A stretch of DNA of 64,000 nt from Caproicibacter sp047777415. Lineage in GTDB: Bacteria > Bacillota > Clostridia > Oscillospirales > Acutalibacteraceae. Location of the stretch: assembly GCA_047777415.1 (NCBI GenBank), contig JBKEEO010000002.1:1054001-1118000 (forward strand), written 5' to 3'. The notes under the pieces are model-generated. The model was not told where the DNA came from. It searched no databases and saw nothing but the letters and a program-made list of their open reading frames with translations. The translations under genes were made by a program, and so were the position numbers. Numbering within the stretch: position 1 is the stretch's first letter; every line of letters begins with the position of its first letter. Shown one piece after another: positions 8,646 through 18,311 of this stretch.

Positions 8646-8674
8646 TTGAAGTTTGAACTTTTTTTATATACAAT
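8646..8674 (+). promoter_or_regulatory. Promoter of the zinc-ribbon protein gene
   Basis: TTGAAG, a 17-base spacer and TACAAT, 24 bases before the start codon. An inverted repeat AAACTTCA / TGAAGTTT (8627-8634 and 8647-8654) overlaps the -35 and could be an operator. Confidence 0.65.
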
Positions 8675-8698
8675 GAAATAATTGAAGGAGGTTGCTAT

Positions 8699-9745
8699 AT
8701 GACGAAATACGTCGGCTTAAAATGTCCGGTGTGTGGCAAAACGTTCACAGCTGAGGACGATATTGTTGTCTGTCCGCAGTGTGGAGCGCCGTATCATCGT
8801 GACTGCTATGCAAAAGCTGGCAAATGTGTTTTTGAAGACAAACACGGTACACCGGATGCATGGATGCCGCCGAAACACACAAATGAAAGTTCAACATCAA
8901 ACCGTACAAAACAATGCCCGCGCTGCGGTACTTATAACTCGGAAAACGCACTGTTCTGCGAACATTGTGGTCAGGCCTTATCCGCTAACCAGCAAACGTC
9001 TCCCAACCCAGCACCACCCTATACAAACCAAAACAATCCGCAGAATAATTTTCCACCGTTTTACGGCCCGTATGGGCCAAACCCCATGCCCGGCGGAACA
9101 CCGTATTACCAGCCAACCGCTGTACCAAATCCAAACGAAACAATTGACGACATTCCCGTCGGTGAAATCGCCCAATTTGTTCAAAGTAATACACAATACT
9201 ATCTTCCTGTCTTCATGAATTTGAAAAGATTTGGAAAAAACAGGTTTAATTTCAGCGCCTTTTTGTTCCCCGGTGCTTGGATGCTGTACCGAAAACTGTA
9301 CAAAGCCGGTTCCATCGTCACAACGGTAATGTTTGCGTTATACATAGTATCCGCATGGGTTACCGAACAGATTTTGAATCCTATCTATCAAGCCCTATTT
9401 CTTGAAACGGGCATAACCGGCAATACTCTCTTCCTCGATGACGAACAAATCAGAATACTGATGGAACTTATTTCCCAAATGCCAACCTACAAACTTTTTT
9501 TGATGATGGTTCCAACGCTAATCTTTATTGTGCAGCTAGTTTTGATGTTTGTATTTGGATTTAATGGAAATCGCATGTATTTAAAGCATTGTTTGAGCAA
9601 AATTAAAACAATACGCCAAGAAACCGCTCGTCCTGCTGAAACTGCGGTTCGCATGCAAGAAGAGGGCGGAGTGAATATTCCTATTGCCATCGGGCTTGGA
9701 ATATGTTATATGATTTTATCTTATATCCCATCCATATTTTATTAG
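8699..9745 (+). CDS. Zinc-ribbon membrane protein, DUF2628-like
   Basis: A 348-residue protein of unknown function. Residues 1-60 contain a RING-like Cys/His cluster (CPVCGKTF, CPQCGAPYHRDCY). A second zinc ribbon (CPRCGTYNSENALFCEHCG) spans about residues 77-97. A Pro/Asn-rich linker to about residue 150 follows, then a membrane part (FNFSAFLFPGAWMLYRKLYKAG and three or four hydrophobic segments) resembling DUF2628. GAAGGAGG lies seven bases before the ATG. It is followed after 12 bases by galU, so the two probably share a transcript. The two zinc modules suggest a scaffold or sensor at the membrane; this is inference. Confidence 0.7.
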   Translation: MTKYVGLKCPVCGKTFTAEDDIVVCPQCGAPYHRDCYAKAGKCVFEDKHGTPDAWMPPKHTNESSTSNRTKQCPRCGTYNSENALFCEHCGQALSANQQTSPNPAPPYTNQNNPQNNFPPFYGPYGPNPMPGGTPYYQPTAVPNPNETIDDIPVGEIAQFVQSNTQYYLPVFMNLKRFGKNRFNFSAFLFPGAWMLYRKLYKAGSIVTTVMFALYIVSAWVTEQILNPIYQALFLETGITGNTLFLDDEQIRILMELISQMPTYKLFLMMVPTLIFIVQLVLMFVFGFNGNRMYLKHCLSKIKTIRQETARPAETAVRMQEEGGVNIPIAIGLGICYMILSYIPSIFY

Positions 9746-9757
9746 GAGTTTGAAATT

Positions 9758-10633
9758 ATGAAAGTAACAAAAGCTGTTATTCCTGCGGCAGGACTTGGAA
9801 CGAGAGTGCTGCCCGCCACAAAGTCCATGCCAAAGGAAATGCTGCCAATTGTGGACAAACCTGCCATCCAGTACATCGTGGAAGAAGCTGTACGCTCCGG
9901 CATCACGGATATTTTGATTATCACGAACCGAGGCAAGGGGTTAATAGAAGACCATTTCGACCGTGTACCGGAACTGGAAGCAAGACTGACAGCGGGCGGC
10001 CCGGAAAGGGAAGCAATCTTAAAAGAAATCATTGGAATTGCGCACAAGGCCAATGTTTATTTTGTCCGTCAGAAAGAAACCCGCGGCCTGGGCCATGCCG
10101 TTGGCTGCGCGAGGTCTTTTGTCGGAAACGAACCGTTTGCCGTTCTCTACGGGGATGATGTAATTATTGGGGAAGACCCCGCCTGTGCACAGCTGATACG
10201 CGCTTATGAGGAATACGGCAAAGGCGTACTTGGTGTTAAAAAAGTTTCAAAGGAAGCCATCAGCAAATACAGTTCCCTTAAGGTAGAACCGCTAAAGGGC
10301 AACTGCTTTTCCTGCACCGATATGGTGGAAAAGCCCACACCGGACAAAGTCCTTTCCCTTTACTCTATTCTGGGACGCTGCGTTTTAACCCCGGAAATCT
10401 TTGATATTTTAGATCATACTGAACCGGGTGCAGGGGGAGAAATCCAGCTGACAGATGCCATGCGCACCTTAGCACGCAAAAGCGGCATGGTAGCGGTGGA
10501 GTACACCGGAACTCGGTATGACATGGGCAACAAACTTGGAATTATGAAAGCACAGGTTGAAGTTGCATTAAACCACCCCGATATCGGTGAGGACTTCCGT
10601 GCATATTTAAAAGAAATTTGCAAAACACTTTAA
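9758..10633 (+). CDS. galU: UTP-glucose-1-phosphate uridylyltransferase
   Basis: A 291-residue nucleotidyltransferase making UDP-glucose from UTP and glucose-1-phosphate for cell-envelope glycans. The signature loop PAAGLGTRVLPATKSMPKEM is at residues 7-26, followed by VDKPAIQYIVEEA, the GLGHAV block and the Mg-binding LYGDDV near residue 130. Its length matches bacterial GalU. TAGGAG precedes the ATG. It lies 12 bases after the zinc-ribbon gene and ends well before the separate rpsF promoter. Confidence 0.96.
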   Translation: MKVTKAVIPAAGLGTRVLPATKSMPKEMLPIVDKPAIQYIVEEAVRSGITDILIITNRGKGLIEDHFDRVPELEARLTAGGPEREAILKEIIGIAHKANVYFVRQKETRGLGHAVGCARSFVGNEPFAVLYGDDVIIGEDPACAQLIRAYEEYGKGVLGVKKVSKEAISKYSSLKVEPLKGNCFSCTDMVEKPTPDKVLSLYSILGRCVLTPEIFDILDHTEPGAGGEIQLTDAMRTLARKSGMVAVEYTGTRYDMGNKLGIMKAQVEVALNHPDIGEDFRAYLKEICKTL

Positions 10634-10651
10634 GGATAAAATAAATTTCTA

Positions 10652-10680
10652 TTGACGGATATCCTGCCGGCTGATATAAT
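10652..10680 (+). promoter_or_regulatory. Promoter of the rpsF-ssb-rpsR operon
   Basis: TTGACG, a 17-base spacer and TATAAT, close to consensus. Confidence 0.88.
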
Positions 10681-10689
10681 GAGATTTGT

Positions 10690-10745
10690 TAAGCCGCTTT
10701 ATGCGGCTTTATCCTTGCTCCGGATTTAGCATGCCGGGGCCATCA
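10690..10745 (+). promoter_or_regulatory. rpsF leader with hairpins, possible S6:S18 autoregulatory site
   Basis: The 5' leader between the promoter and rpsF contains a stem AAGCCGC/GCGGCTT (10691-10709) and a CCGG-rich imperfect hairpin (about 10717-10742, GCTCCGG ... CCGGGGC). Leaders of rpsF operons are known to bind the S6:S18 complex for feedback control. The position and CCG-rich stem fit, but the exact consensus was not confirmed by folding. Confidence 0.45.
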
Positions 10746-10768
10746 GTCCAAAAGGAGGTGTTTTAACA

Positions 10769-11116
10769 ATGGCAGATGTAAAAAGGTCCTATGAAACCGT
10801 ATTTATTCTTTCCACCAAATTAGGAGAAGAAGGAATTGCTTCCACAATTCAGAAGTTTAAGGATCTGATTGCGGAACACGGCACCATTGACAATGTTGAC
10901 GAATGGGGCAAGCGCAGACTGGCTTATCCGATTCAGAAGCAGGAAGAAGGATATTACACACTGATTTCCTTCACCAGTTCACCTGAATTTACAGCAGAGC
11001 TGGATCGTATTTATAACATTACCGACGGCGTGCTGCGTTCCCTGACCGTGAAGAAGGAAATTCCGAGTCCGTCAAAGCAAAAAGCAGACACGACAGAAGA
11101 AAAAAAGGAAGCGTGA
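10769..11116 (+). CDS. rpsF: 30S ribosomal protein S6
   Basis: A 115-residue protein with the S6 fold, including YETVFILST at the start, EWGKRRLAYPI in the middle and RIYNITDGVLRSLTVKK near the end. It binds S18 in the central domain of the 30S subunit. AAAGGAGG lies nine bases upstream of the ATG. It is first in the conserved rpsF-ssb-rpsR operon, six bases ahead of ssb. Confidence 0.97.
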   Translation: MADVKRSYETVFILSTKLGEEGIASTIQKFKDLIAEHGTIDNVDEWGKRRLAYPIQKQEEGYYTLISFTSSPEFTAELDRIYNITDGVLRSLTVKKEIPSPSKQKADTTEEKKEA

Positions 11117-11122
11117 CCTGAG

Positions 11123-11575
11123 ATGCTGAATGTCGCTGTTTTAATGGGAAGATTTGTTGCGGATCCTGAGCTCAGGCATACGCCGAATGGTATTTCCGTT
11201 ACCAGTTTTACCATAGCTGTGGATCGATCTTATGTAAAAGCGGGCACCGAACGCCAAACTGATTTCATTGACGTAGTCGCATGGCGCAGTACGGCCGAAT
11301 TTGTCTGCAAATATTTCCGAAAAGGACAGCTCATTGCTGTTCAGGGTTCCATTCAAACCCGGACTTATACGGACAAAGACGGCAACAAGCGCAAAGCGGT
11401 TGAGATCATCGCTGACAACGTCCATTTTGCAGAGCCAAAGCGCGACAGTTCCAATGCTCCTTCCCGCGTTTCAGCTCCGACCGATGATCGCATAGAGCAG
11501 CCCGCGCCTGCCTACGCAAACGGCGATACAGGTGATTTCGAGGAAATTCCTTCTGATGACGATCTCCCCTTCTGA
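11123..11575 (+). CDS. ssb: Single-stranded DNA-binding protein
   Basis: A 150-residue SSB with an N-terminal OB-fold (MLNVAVLMGRFVADPELR ... FIDVVAWR ... KGQLIAVQGS) and an acidic C-terminal tip ending DDDLPF, the peptide that recruits replication and repair proteins. Its place between rpsF and rpsR is the standard arrangement. Confidence 0.97.
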   Translation: MLNVAVLMGRFVADPELRHTPNGISVTSFTIAVDRSYVKAGTERQTDFIDVVAWRSTAEFVCKYFRKGQLIAVQGSIQTRTYTDKDGNKRKAVEIIADNVHFAEPKRDSSNAPSRVSAPTDDRIEQPAPAYANGDTGDFEEIPSDDDLPF

Positions 11576-11624
11576 TCTTTAGTACAACGGAACATTTGGT
11601 AATAATGGAATAAGGAGGTTTCTC

Positions 11625-11885
11625 ATGGCTGACAATCAAAACGACAGACCTGTACGGGAACGCAGAAACGGCCGCAAAGGCCGCAGAAAAGTCTGCAGTT
11701 TCTGTGTGGATAAAGTCGATACCATCGATTATAAAGATGTTGCAAAGCTGCGCCGCTTTATCTCTGAACGGGCAAAAATTCTTCCCCGCAGAGTTACCGG
11801 CACTTGCGCACATCATCAGCGTGAACTAACGGTTGCAATCAAGCGTGCACGTCACCTTGCATTACTCCCATTTAGCAGCGACTGA
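11625..11885 (+). CDS. rpsR: 30S ribosomal protein S18
   Basis: An 86-residue S18. The N-terminal extension is basic; KVCSFCVDK and GTCAHHQRELT supply Cys/His residues that suggest a zinc-binding (C+) form of S18. The core YKDVAKLRRFISERAKILPRR is typical. AAGGAGG precedes the ATG at good spacing. It closes the operon; a strong terminator follows after 15 bases. Confidence 0.96.
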   Translation: MADNQNDRPVRERRNGRKGRRKVCSFCVDKVDTIDYKDVAKLRRFISERAKILPRRVTGTCAHHQRELTVAIKRARHLALLPFSSD

Positions 11886-11900
11886 ATTAAACGAAATCAT

Positions 11901-11947
11901 AAAGCTGCCCCGGAATCGGTCAATGCCGTGTTCCAGGGCAGCTTTTT
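11901..11947 (+). terminator. Terminator of the rpsF operon
   Basis: Stem AAAGCTGCCCCGGAA / TTCCAGGGCAGCTTTTT with one mismatch and a five-T run. Confidence 0.88.
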
Positions 11948-11984
11948 ACATATGTTGTTGGCAAAAAGAATATATCGTAACCAG

Positions 11985-13577
11985 TCAGCGGCTCCATTTG
12001 TCGCAAAGGGCATTGATTTGGTCGGCAAAGCGGGCAAGATCTTTGTTTGCGCCGCCCTCGTTTTCCTGAATCACACGCATCAAACGGTGGCCGGCTTCCA
12101 CAAGACGCGCAAACACAGCCTGCACTTTTCTCGCTTTTGCCTTGACACGTACGGGCTCAACGCCTTCATCAATGATGATATTTTTAATAAGATCCGCCGC
12201 TGCCCTGTAATTTGGCGCATAAGCGTTATAACCTAGGGCATTCAAATTATGTGTAAATTCTTGACAGATTGTTTGTTCCCCGTGCACAACAAACACACGG
12301 CGCGGTTTTTTTTCAAAGGAATTAATCCAGCGTAAAAGGCCTTTATGGTCCGCATGACCGGAGAGAGCCTTGAAATTATGAATTTGTGCCCGAACCGCTA
12401 TCTCTTCTCCGAACAGCTTCACTTTTTTCGCACCGTCAATCAGAATACGCCCAAGCGTACCATTTGCTTGATACCCCACAAAAACAATGGAGCATTCGCT
12501 GCGCCACAAGTTATGTTTGAGATGATGCCGAATACGCCCTGCTTCACACATACCGCTGGAAGAAATAATGACTTTGGGCACGCCATCTTCATTCAGACTT
12601 CTTGATTCCTCCACACTTTCACAGATATGCAGATTCGAAAAACGCAGAGGACGAAATCCCTCCCGAATCACGCGGACGGTATCTTCATCTGCATAACCTG
12701 TCAAATCGCCGCTGTATATTTCCGTTGCCTCCGCTGCAAGGGGACTGTCCACATAGACCGGAAAATCCGGAACGCTTTTTACCAGCTTTTTATTCTTCAT
12801 CTCCCGGATGAAATAAAGCAACTCCTGTGTGCGCCCTACTGCGAAACTGGGTATCACAACATTTCCGCCGGCTGCAAGCGTTTCGTCGAACACTTTCGCA
12901 AGGTCCGGGATATAATTGACAATCGGGTCGTGTTCCCGGTTTCCATAAGTGGATTCCATCACCACATAGTCCGCTTCGTGGATATATTGCGGGTCGCGGA
13001 TAATCGGCAAATTCAAATTGCCGATATCTCCTGAAAACACAATCTTTTCTGTCTTTCCGTTTTCTTCGGCCCACAGTTCCACAGAAGCGGAGCCAAGCAA
13101 ATGCCCTGCATCAACCATACGGAACCGAATCCCGTCACACAGCTGCACGATTTCCCCGTAAACGCATGGCTGAAGCCGTGCGATTGCATCCTGTGCATCC
13201 GCAACCGTGTAAAGCGGTTCCTGCGGCTTTTTACCCGCACGTTTTCCCTTCCGATTGGCAATCATCGCGTCCATTTCCTGAATATGGGCGCTGTCGCGCA
13301 GCATGATGGAAAGCAGGTCGCATGTGGCACCTGTGGCATAGATTTTACCTTGATACCCATTTTTCACCAAAAGCGGCAGACGGCCGCTGTGGTCAACATG
13401 TGCATGCGTGACTATCACATAATCGATTTGCTGCGCATAAAACGGGAATTCACGGTTATTGTCTCCGTCCGCTCCCTGCTGAAGTCCGCAGTCTATCAGA
13501 ATTCGCTTTCCGCAGGCATCCAAACAGTGACAGCTCCCCGTCACTTCCTTGTCCGCTCCGTAAAAAATCAGCTGCAT
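11985..13577 (-). CDS. Metallo-beta-lactamase/beta-CASP family ribonuclease-like protein
   Basis: A 530-residue enzyme with the metal-binding motif THAHVDHSG near residue 57, MVDAGHLLGSAS near 155, FSGDIGN near 180 and the beta-CASP insertion (ESTYGNREH, SFAVGRTQELLYF). A KALSGHADHKGLL motif lies near residue 405. This architecture is shared by CPSF-73-like nucleases and bacterial RNA exonucleases, so it probably processes RNA. The C-terminal 120 residues are basic and less conserved. Its start lies inside the end of the exoA gene (10-base overlap), so the two nucleases form an operon. Confidence 0.85.
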   Translation of the reverse strand: MQLIFYGADKEVTGSCHCLDACGKRILIDCGLQQGADGDNNREFPFYAQQIDYVIVTHAHVDHSGRLPLLVKNGYQGKIYATGATCDLLSIMLRDSAHIQEMDAMIANRKGKRAGKKPQEPLYTVADAQDAIARLQPCVYGEIVQLCDGIRFRMVDAGHLLGSASVELWAEENGKTEKIVFSGDIGNLNLPIIRDPQYIHEADYVVMESTYGNREHDPIVNYIPDLAKVFDETLAAGGNVVIPSFAVGRTQELLYFIREMKNKKLVKSVPDFPVYVDSPLAAEATEIYSGDLTGYADEDTVRVIREGFRPLRFSNLHICESVEESRSLNEDGVPKVIISSSGMCEAGRIRHHLKHNLWRSECSIVFVGYQANGTLGRILIDGAKKVKLFGEEIAVRAQIHNFKALSGHADHKGLLRWINSFEKKPRRVFVVHGEQTICQEFTHNLNALGYNAYAPNYRAAADLIKNIIIDEGVEPVRVKAKARKVQAVFARLVEAGHRLMRVIQENEGGANKDLARFADQINALCDKWSR

Positions 13578-14368
13578 CCGGAATCCTCCTTTTCCGCATT
13601 GGGCACGGCACCGTCCTTTAGAATAAGTTCCACCGGACAGTGGTCACTTCCCATCACTTCCGTCAATATCCTGCTGTCTTGAATTCGACTTTTGAGAGAA
13701 TTAGAAACCAGAAAATAATCAATGCGCCAGCCCGCGTTCCTTTCCCTTGCATGAAACATATAGGACCACCAGGAATAGGCGACCTTTGTCGGGTAGAGCC
13801 AGCGAAAACTATCCGTAAAGCCGGAATCGAGCAAACGGGTCATCTTTTCCCGTTCCTCCACGGTAAATCCCGCATTTCTCTGATTGGTTTTCGGATTTTT
13901 CAGGTCGATCTCCTCGTGAGCGACGTTCATATCTCCGCACACAATCACCGGCTTGGTTGTTTGCAGGTTCATCAAGTAACCACGGAAATCGTCTTCCCAT
14001 TTCATTCTGTAAGAAAGACGTGCCAACTCCCGCTGTGAGTTTGGTGTGTAAACAGTAACGAGATAAAACTCCGGAAATTCCAGCGTAATGCAGCGTCCTT
14101 CCGTATCATGTTCCTCAATCCCAATTCCATAGCTTACGGAAAGCGGTTCCAGCCGGGTAAACACAGCTGTTCCGGAATACCCCTTTTTCTGCGCGGAATT
14201 CCAATATTGCCGATATCCCTCCAGTGTCAGTGTAAGCTGCTCCGGCTGCATTTTTGTTTCCTGTATGCAGAAAACATCGGCATCGGCGCGGTTAAAAAAC
14301 TCCAAAAACCCTTTGTTTAGACAGGCCCGCAAACCGTTGACGTTCCAGGAAATCAGTTTCACCGGCAT
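13568..14368 (-). CDS. Exodeoxyribonuclease III / AP endonuclease
   Basis: A 266-residue member of the ExoIII/ExoA family of base-excision repair endonucleases. Visible motifs are LISWNVNGLRA at the start, IQETKMQ with the metal-binding Glu, VTVYTPNSQ, CGDMNVAHEEIDL and the catalytic SDHCPVEL near the end. It cleaves the DNA backbone at abasic sites. It is upstream of, and overlaps, the beta-CASP nuclease gene. Confidence 0.95.
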   Translation of the reverse strand: MPVKLISWNVNGLRACLNKGFLEFFNRADADVFCIQETKMQPEQLTLTLEGYRQYWNSAQKKGYSGTAVFTRLEPLSVSYGIGIEEHDTEGRCITLEFPEFYLVTVYTPNSQRELARLSYRMKWEDDFRGYLMNLQTTKPVIVCGDMNVAHEEIDLKNPKTNQRNAGFTVEEREKMTRLLDSGFTDSFRWLYPTKVAYSWWSYMFHARERNAGWRIDYFLVSNSLKSRIQDSRILTEVMGSDHCPVELILKDGAVPNAEKEDSGCS

Positions 14369-14558
14369 CCCCCCTTTTTGTTCTTCTTACAGTATACCAT
14401 ATTTTACCCTTTTTCGTCATTTAAAATACTAAAATATAGAAAAATGGGAATACCGGCAATCCTCCTTTGCAGAATACGCAATCAAATGAACAGGAAGCCA
14501 TAGAACCTTTGACTCTTGCGGTATCCGTTACGCCAAACGTCTATTAGAGATTCTTTCC

Positions 14559-14587
14559 TTGTATAAATACAGTTTGACGGTTATAAT
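14559..14587 (+). promoter_or_regulatory. Promoter of the cyclophilin gene
   Basis: TTGTAT, a 17-base spacer and TATAAT, 42 bases before the ATG. Confidence 0.65.
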
Positions 14588-14629
14588 GGGATTGTTATGC
14601 TAACTCAATTTTACAAACGGAGGATGAAT

Positions 14630-15145
14630 ATGAAATACCCCATCGTTACGATGAAAACCTCAAATGGCGTAATTAAAATAGAACTTTATCCCGACATCGC
14701 GCCAAATACCGTGAAAAATTTTATATATTTGATTGAGAAGGGCTTTTACAATGGAACGCTGTTTCACCGCGTGATTCCAAACTTTATGATTCAGGGCGGA
14801 GACCCACGCGGCAACGGGACCGGCGGTCCCGGCTACCGCATTCGCGGAGAATTTACATCAAACCATTTTCCAAATGACTTAAAGCACACAAGAGGCGTCA
14901 TCTCCATGGCGCGCACAACGGATCCGAACAGCGCAGGGTCCCAATTTTTCATCATGGTGGAGGATTCGCCTTATCTGGACGGCGAGTACGCGTCCTTTGG
15001 ACGTGTTATCTCCGGTATGGAGGAAGTGGACCGGATTGTCAATGTTCCCCGCGACTATGATGACAAACCGCTCGAAGATGAAGTGATTCAAACCGTCACG
15101 GTGGAAACCTTCGGCGAAACCTATGGCAAACCCGAAACTCTTTAA
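14630..15145 (+). CDS. Peptidyl-prolyl cis-trans isomerase, cyclophilin type
   Basis: A 171-residue cytoplasmic cyclophilin (no signal peptide). The active-site region FHRVIPNFMIQGGDPRGNGT is at about residues 45-64, followed by MARTTDPNSAGSQFFI and the FGRVISGMEEVDRI block. It catalyses proline isomerisation in protein folding. The ATG at 14630 has CGGAGG six bases upstream; an in-frame ATG at 14624 abuts the ribosome-binding site and is unlikely. The ABC exporter gene begins 23 bases after its stop. Confidence 0.95.
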   Translation: MKYPIVTMKTSNGVIKIELYPDIAPNTVKNFIYLIEKGFYNGTLFHRVIPNFMIQGGDPRGNGTGGPGYRIRGEFTSNHFPNDLKHTRGVISMARTTDPNSAGSQFFIMVEDSPYLDGEYASFGRVISGMEEVDRIVNVPRDYDDKPLEDEVIQTVTVETFGETYGKPETL

Positions 15146-16410
15146 GCATGAATACAAGGGAAGGAAATATGTCCGTATTTAAGAAATTTATCAGCTATTA
15201 CCGTCCTTACAGGGCCGTTTTCTATTTCGATATTTTTTGCGCACTGCTGCTGTCCGTCATTGACATCTCTCTCCCTCAGCTTCTTCGATATCTTACCAAT
15301 GATGTTTTTGCGCAAAATCCGGGAAAAATTCTGGAAATCCTGTGGCCGCTTGCCGGCCTGCTGCTAATCATGTGCGTTGCCCGTTATGGCTCCCAGTACT
15401 TCATTACCACATGGGGACATATCATGGGTGCGCGGATGGAAAGCAATATGCGTCAAGATTTATTCGACCATTTTCAACGGCTCTCGTTTTCTTATTACGA
15501 CCGCAACAATACCGGCGATATGATGAGCCGTTTGGTTTCAGACCTGTTTGATATTTCCGAATTAGCTCACCACGGCCCGGAAAACATCTTTATTTCTTGC
15601 GTAAAACTTCTCGGTTCTTTTCTGTTATTGCTTTTCATCAATGTGCCAATGACACTGATTCTTGCGGCCGTCACAGCGGTCATGGTGGTGTTCAGCGTCA
15701 GTCAGAACAAAAAGATGCGCGCCACGTTTATGGACAACCGCAGAAAGATTTCCGGCGTCAATTCCCGCGTGCAAGACAGTCTTGCGGGTATCCGAGTTGT
15801 AAAGTCCTTCGGCAATGAAAATTTGGAGCGCAAGAAGTTCGAAAAGAGCAATCTCTTATTCCTTCAATCCAAAATCGACAACTACAAGATTATGGGTACG
15901 TTCCGTGCCGGAAATTCCTTCTTTGAAGGGCTTTTGTATTTAACCGTATTAGTCAGCGGTGGATTCTTTATAGCATACGGTAGCCTCAGGCTTTCCGATC
16001 TCGCTGTTTACGCTTTGTATATCACAATTTTTATCAACCCGATTGATGTTCTGGTGGAATTTACGGAGCAATTTCAGAAAGGATATTCCGGTTTTAAACG
16101 CTTTCTGGAGGTCATTGAAACTCAACCGGATATCGTTGACAGCCCGAACGCTGTGAATCTGGATGATGTAAAAGGAAATATTGAATATAAGGATGTTTCC
16201 TTCAGCTACAATTCTTCCGAAAAAGTCTTAAGCCACATCAATCTGAATATTAAAGCAGGACAAACCATTGCGTTAGTCGGCCCATCCGGCGGAGGGAAAA
16301 CAACATTGTGTTCCCTTTTGCCCCGCTTTTATGATGTAACCAGCGGCAGCGTTACCATTGACGGAATTGATGTGCGAAACATTAAGCTGAAATCCTTGCG
16401 GGACGCAATT

Positions 16411-17742
16411 GATAGAGTACAATAAAGTTCGCAATTTCATAAAGGCATAGAAAAGTCATTGGGACTCCGATAAAATGAATGGTGATAAGACATTCAAAGA
16501 AGGAGAGATACCCAATGACTCAAAAAAAGAATACCACAGATTTGACAGAATTGCTACTAAAATGTATGGCGCAGCCGGATCCAATGCTGTCAATGCTGGA
16601 ATGGCTGTGTACCCGTCTAATGGAAGCAGAGGTCTCCGGTATCGTTGGCGCAGAAAAGAATGCACACAATCCGTCCCGCCGTGATTACCGCTGCGGCTAT
16701 CGGCCACGTCGATTGGATACTCGTATGGGGACGATGTATCTGATGGTACCAAAACTCCGAAATCAGGGCTATATCCCGTTTTTCGTAACAGAACGCAAGC
16801 GCAGTGAAGCAGCGCTGATTCAAGTGGTTCAAGAAGCGTTTGTGCAGGGTGTATCTACGCGAAAGATGGAGAAACTAGCTCGCAGTCTTGGAATTGAGAA
16901 TCTTTCCCGCAGTCAAGTCAGTGAAATGACGAAAGGCCTTAACGAGCAGGTGCAGTACTTCCGCAGCCGGCCTCTGACAGGTCGCTATCCTGTCATTTGG
17001 ACAGATGCACTGTATGAAAAAATTCGTATGGATGGCCGGGTCGTCAGCATGGCTGTGATGGTAGTTTGCGGCGTCAATGAACAGGGGCATAGGGATATCC
17101 TCGCCGTGGAGCCAATGCTCGATGAATCCAAAGAAAGTTATTCTCAATTGTTTCAAAGTCTTCTCGATCGTGGTCTGAAAATACCGCTCCTGGTGATTTC
17201 AGACGCAAATAAAGGGCTGATTGCAGCCATCCGTGAGAGTTTTCCGGGAGCCTCTTGGCAACGGTGCAAAGTCCATTTTATGCGAAATATTTTGGCTCAT
17301 GTACCCCAGAAGGAAAAAGAATCCTTTGCGGCTCAGTTAAAAGAGATTTGGCTGGCACCTTCCGCTGAAATAGCTAGGCAACGCGCAGAGCAAATATCAG
17401 AACAGTATGGAAAACGCTTTCCAAAAGCAATTGAGCTTCTGCAAGATGGACTGGAAGATTCTCTAGCCTTCTATGCTTTTCCGGAACTCGATGCTCGCAA
17501 AATTTCCTCGACCAATATGTTGGAACGACTAAACAAGGAAATCCGCCGCAGAACCAGCGTAGTCGGAATATTTCCCAATCCGGATTCCTACCTACGGTTG
17601 GTAACAACATGTCTCATGGAATATGCGGAAGACTGGTCTGTTTCTAGAGCATACTTAAACCCAAAAACCATTCTTTCACTGTTAAACGTAGCCTAATTCA
17701 TTTTTCGGAGCCCCTAAATTGCGAACTTCCCTTGACACTAGC
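16411..17742 (+). mobile_element. IS256-family insertion sequence
   Basis: 1332-bp element with imperfect inverted repeats (left GATAGAGTACAATAAAGTTC, right inward GCTAGTGTCAAGGGAAGTTC, both continuing GCAATTT). It is bounded by an 8-bp direct repeat ACGCAATT at 16403-16410 and 17743-17750. The duplication could also be read as nine bases (ACGCAATTG). It carries one transposase gene and sits inside the ABC exporter gene. Confidence 0.93.
16515..17696 (+). CDS. IS256-family transposase
   Basis: A 393-residue mutator-type transposase. The DDE residues lie in VIWTDALYEKIR, VISDANKGLIAAI and a late NMLERLNKEIRRR segment; the WQRCKVHFMRNIL motif is typical of IS256. AAGGAGA lies eight bases before the ATG at 16515. 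The gene appears intact, so the element may still be mobile. Confidence 0.95.
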   Translation: MTQKKNTTDLTELLLKCMAQPDPMLSMLEWLCTRLMEAEVSGIVGAEKNAHNPSRRDYRCGYRPRRLDTRMGTMYLMVPKLRNQGYIPFFVTERKRSEAALIQVVQEAFVQGVSTRKMEKLARSLGIENLSRSQVSEMTKGLNEQVQYFRSRPLTGRYPVIWTDALYEKIRMDGRVVSMAVMVVCGVNEQGHRDILAVEPMLDESKESYSQLFQSLLDRGLKIPLLVISDANKGLIAAIRESFPGASWQRCKVHFMRNILAHVPQKEKESFAAQLKEIWLAPSAEIARQRAEQISEQYGKRFPKAIELLQDGLEDSLAFYAFPELDARKISSTNMLERLNKEIRRRTSVVGIFPNPDSYLRLVTTCLMEYAEDWSVSRAYLNPKTILSLLNVA

Positions 17743-18261
17743 ACGCAATTGGCATTGTTCAGCAGGATGTATATCTGTTTTCCGGCACGATACGTGACAA
17801 TATCGCCTACGGAAAGCCGGACGCAACCGACGAGGAAATTATGGAGGCCGCACGCAAAGCCAATATTCATGACTTCATCATGAATCTGGAGGACGGCTAT
17901 CAAACATATGTAGGAGAGCGCGGAGCGAGACTGAGCGGCGGACAAAAACAGCGAATCTCCATCGCGCGGGTCTTTTTAAAGAATCCGAAGATACTCATTT
18001 TAGATGAAGCCACCAGTGCGCTGGACAATGAAAGCGAGCGCCGGATACAGGCTTCCCTTGACTTGCTCAGCCGTGGCAGGACGACAATTGTGATTGCTCA
18101 TCGCCTTTCCACCATTCGCAACGCCGATGAAATCATTGTAATTGGTGACGACGGCATTATCGAGCGAGGCACTCATGACTCCCTTTTGCGTGCTGACGGT
18201 GTGTATGCTCGATACTACAATCTACAGTATGAAGGATTGGAATCCTAAAATAACGAAACAT

Positions 18262-18295
18262 AAACAGGACTGTTCTTTTTCGAACAGCCCTGTTT
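18262..18295 (+). terminator. Terminator of the ABC exporter
   Basis: Stem AAACAGGACTGTTC / GAACAGCCCTGTTT (one mismatch) followed by CTATTTTGG. Confidence 0.8.
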
Positions 18296-18311
18296 CTATT
18301 TTGGCAAAATT

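Larger units (their letters stand above)
15169..18248 (+). pseudogene. ABC exporter (fused membrane and ATPase domains) split by an IS256 element
   Basis: Two pieces, 15169-16410 and 17751-18248, encode one exporter of about 579 residues once the insertion and one copy of the target duplication are removed. Piece one has six membrane segments and the NBD start with Walker A GPSGGGKTT. Piece two begins at the Q-loop (IVQQDVYLFSG) and contains signature LSGGQKQR, Walker B ILILDEATSAL and the switch His (AHRLST). The first piece now ends at a TAA inside the insertion (ending DAIDRVQ), so no ATPase can be formed. AGGGAAGG precedes the ATG at 15169. The native substrate is unknown; the family exports drugs, lipids or peptides. 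Confidence 0.93.
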
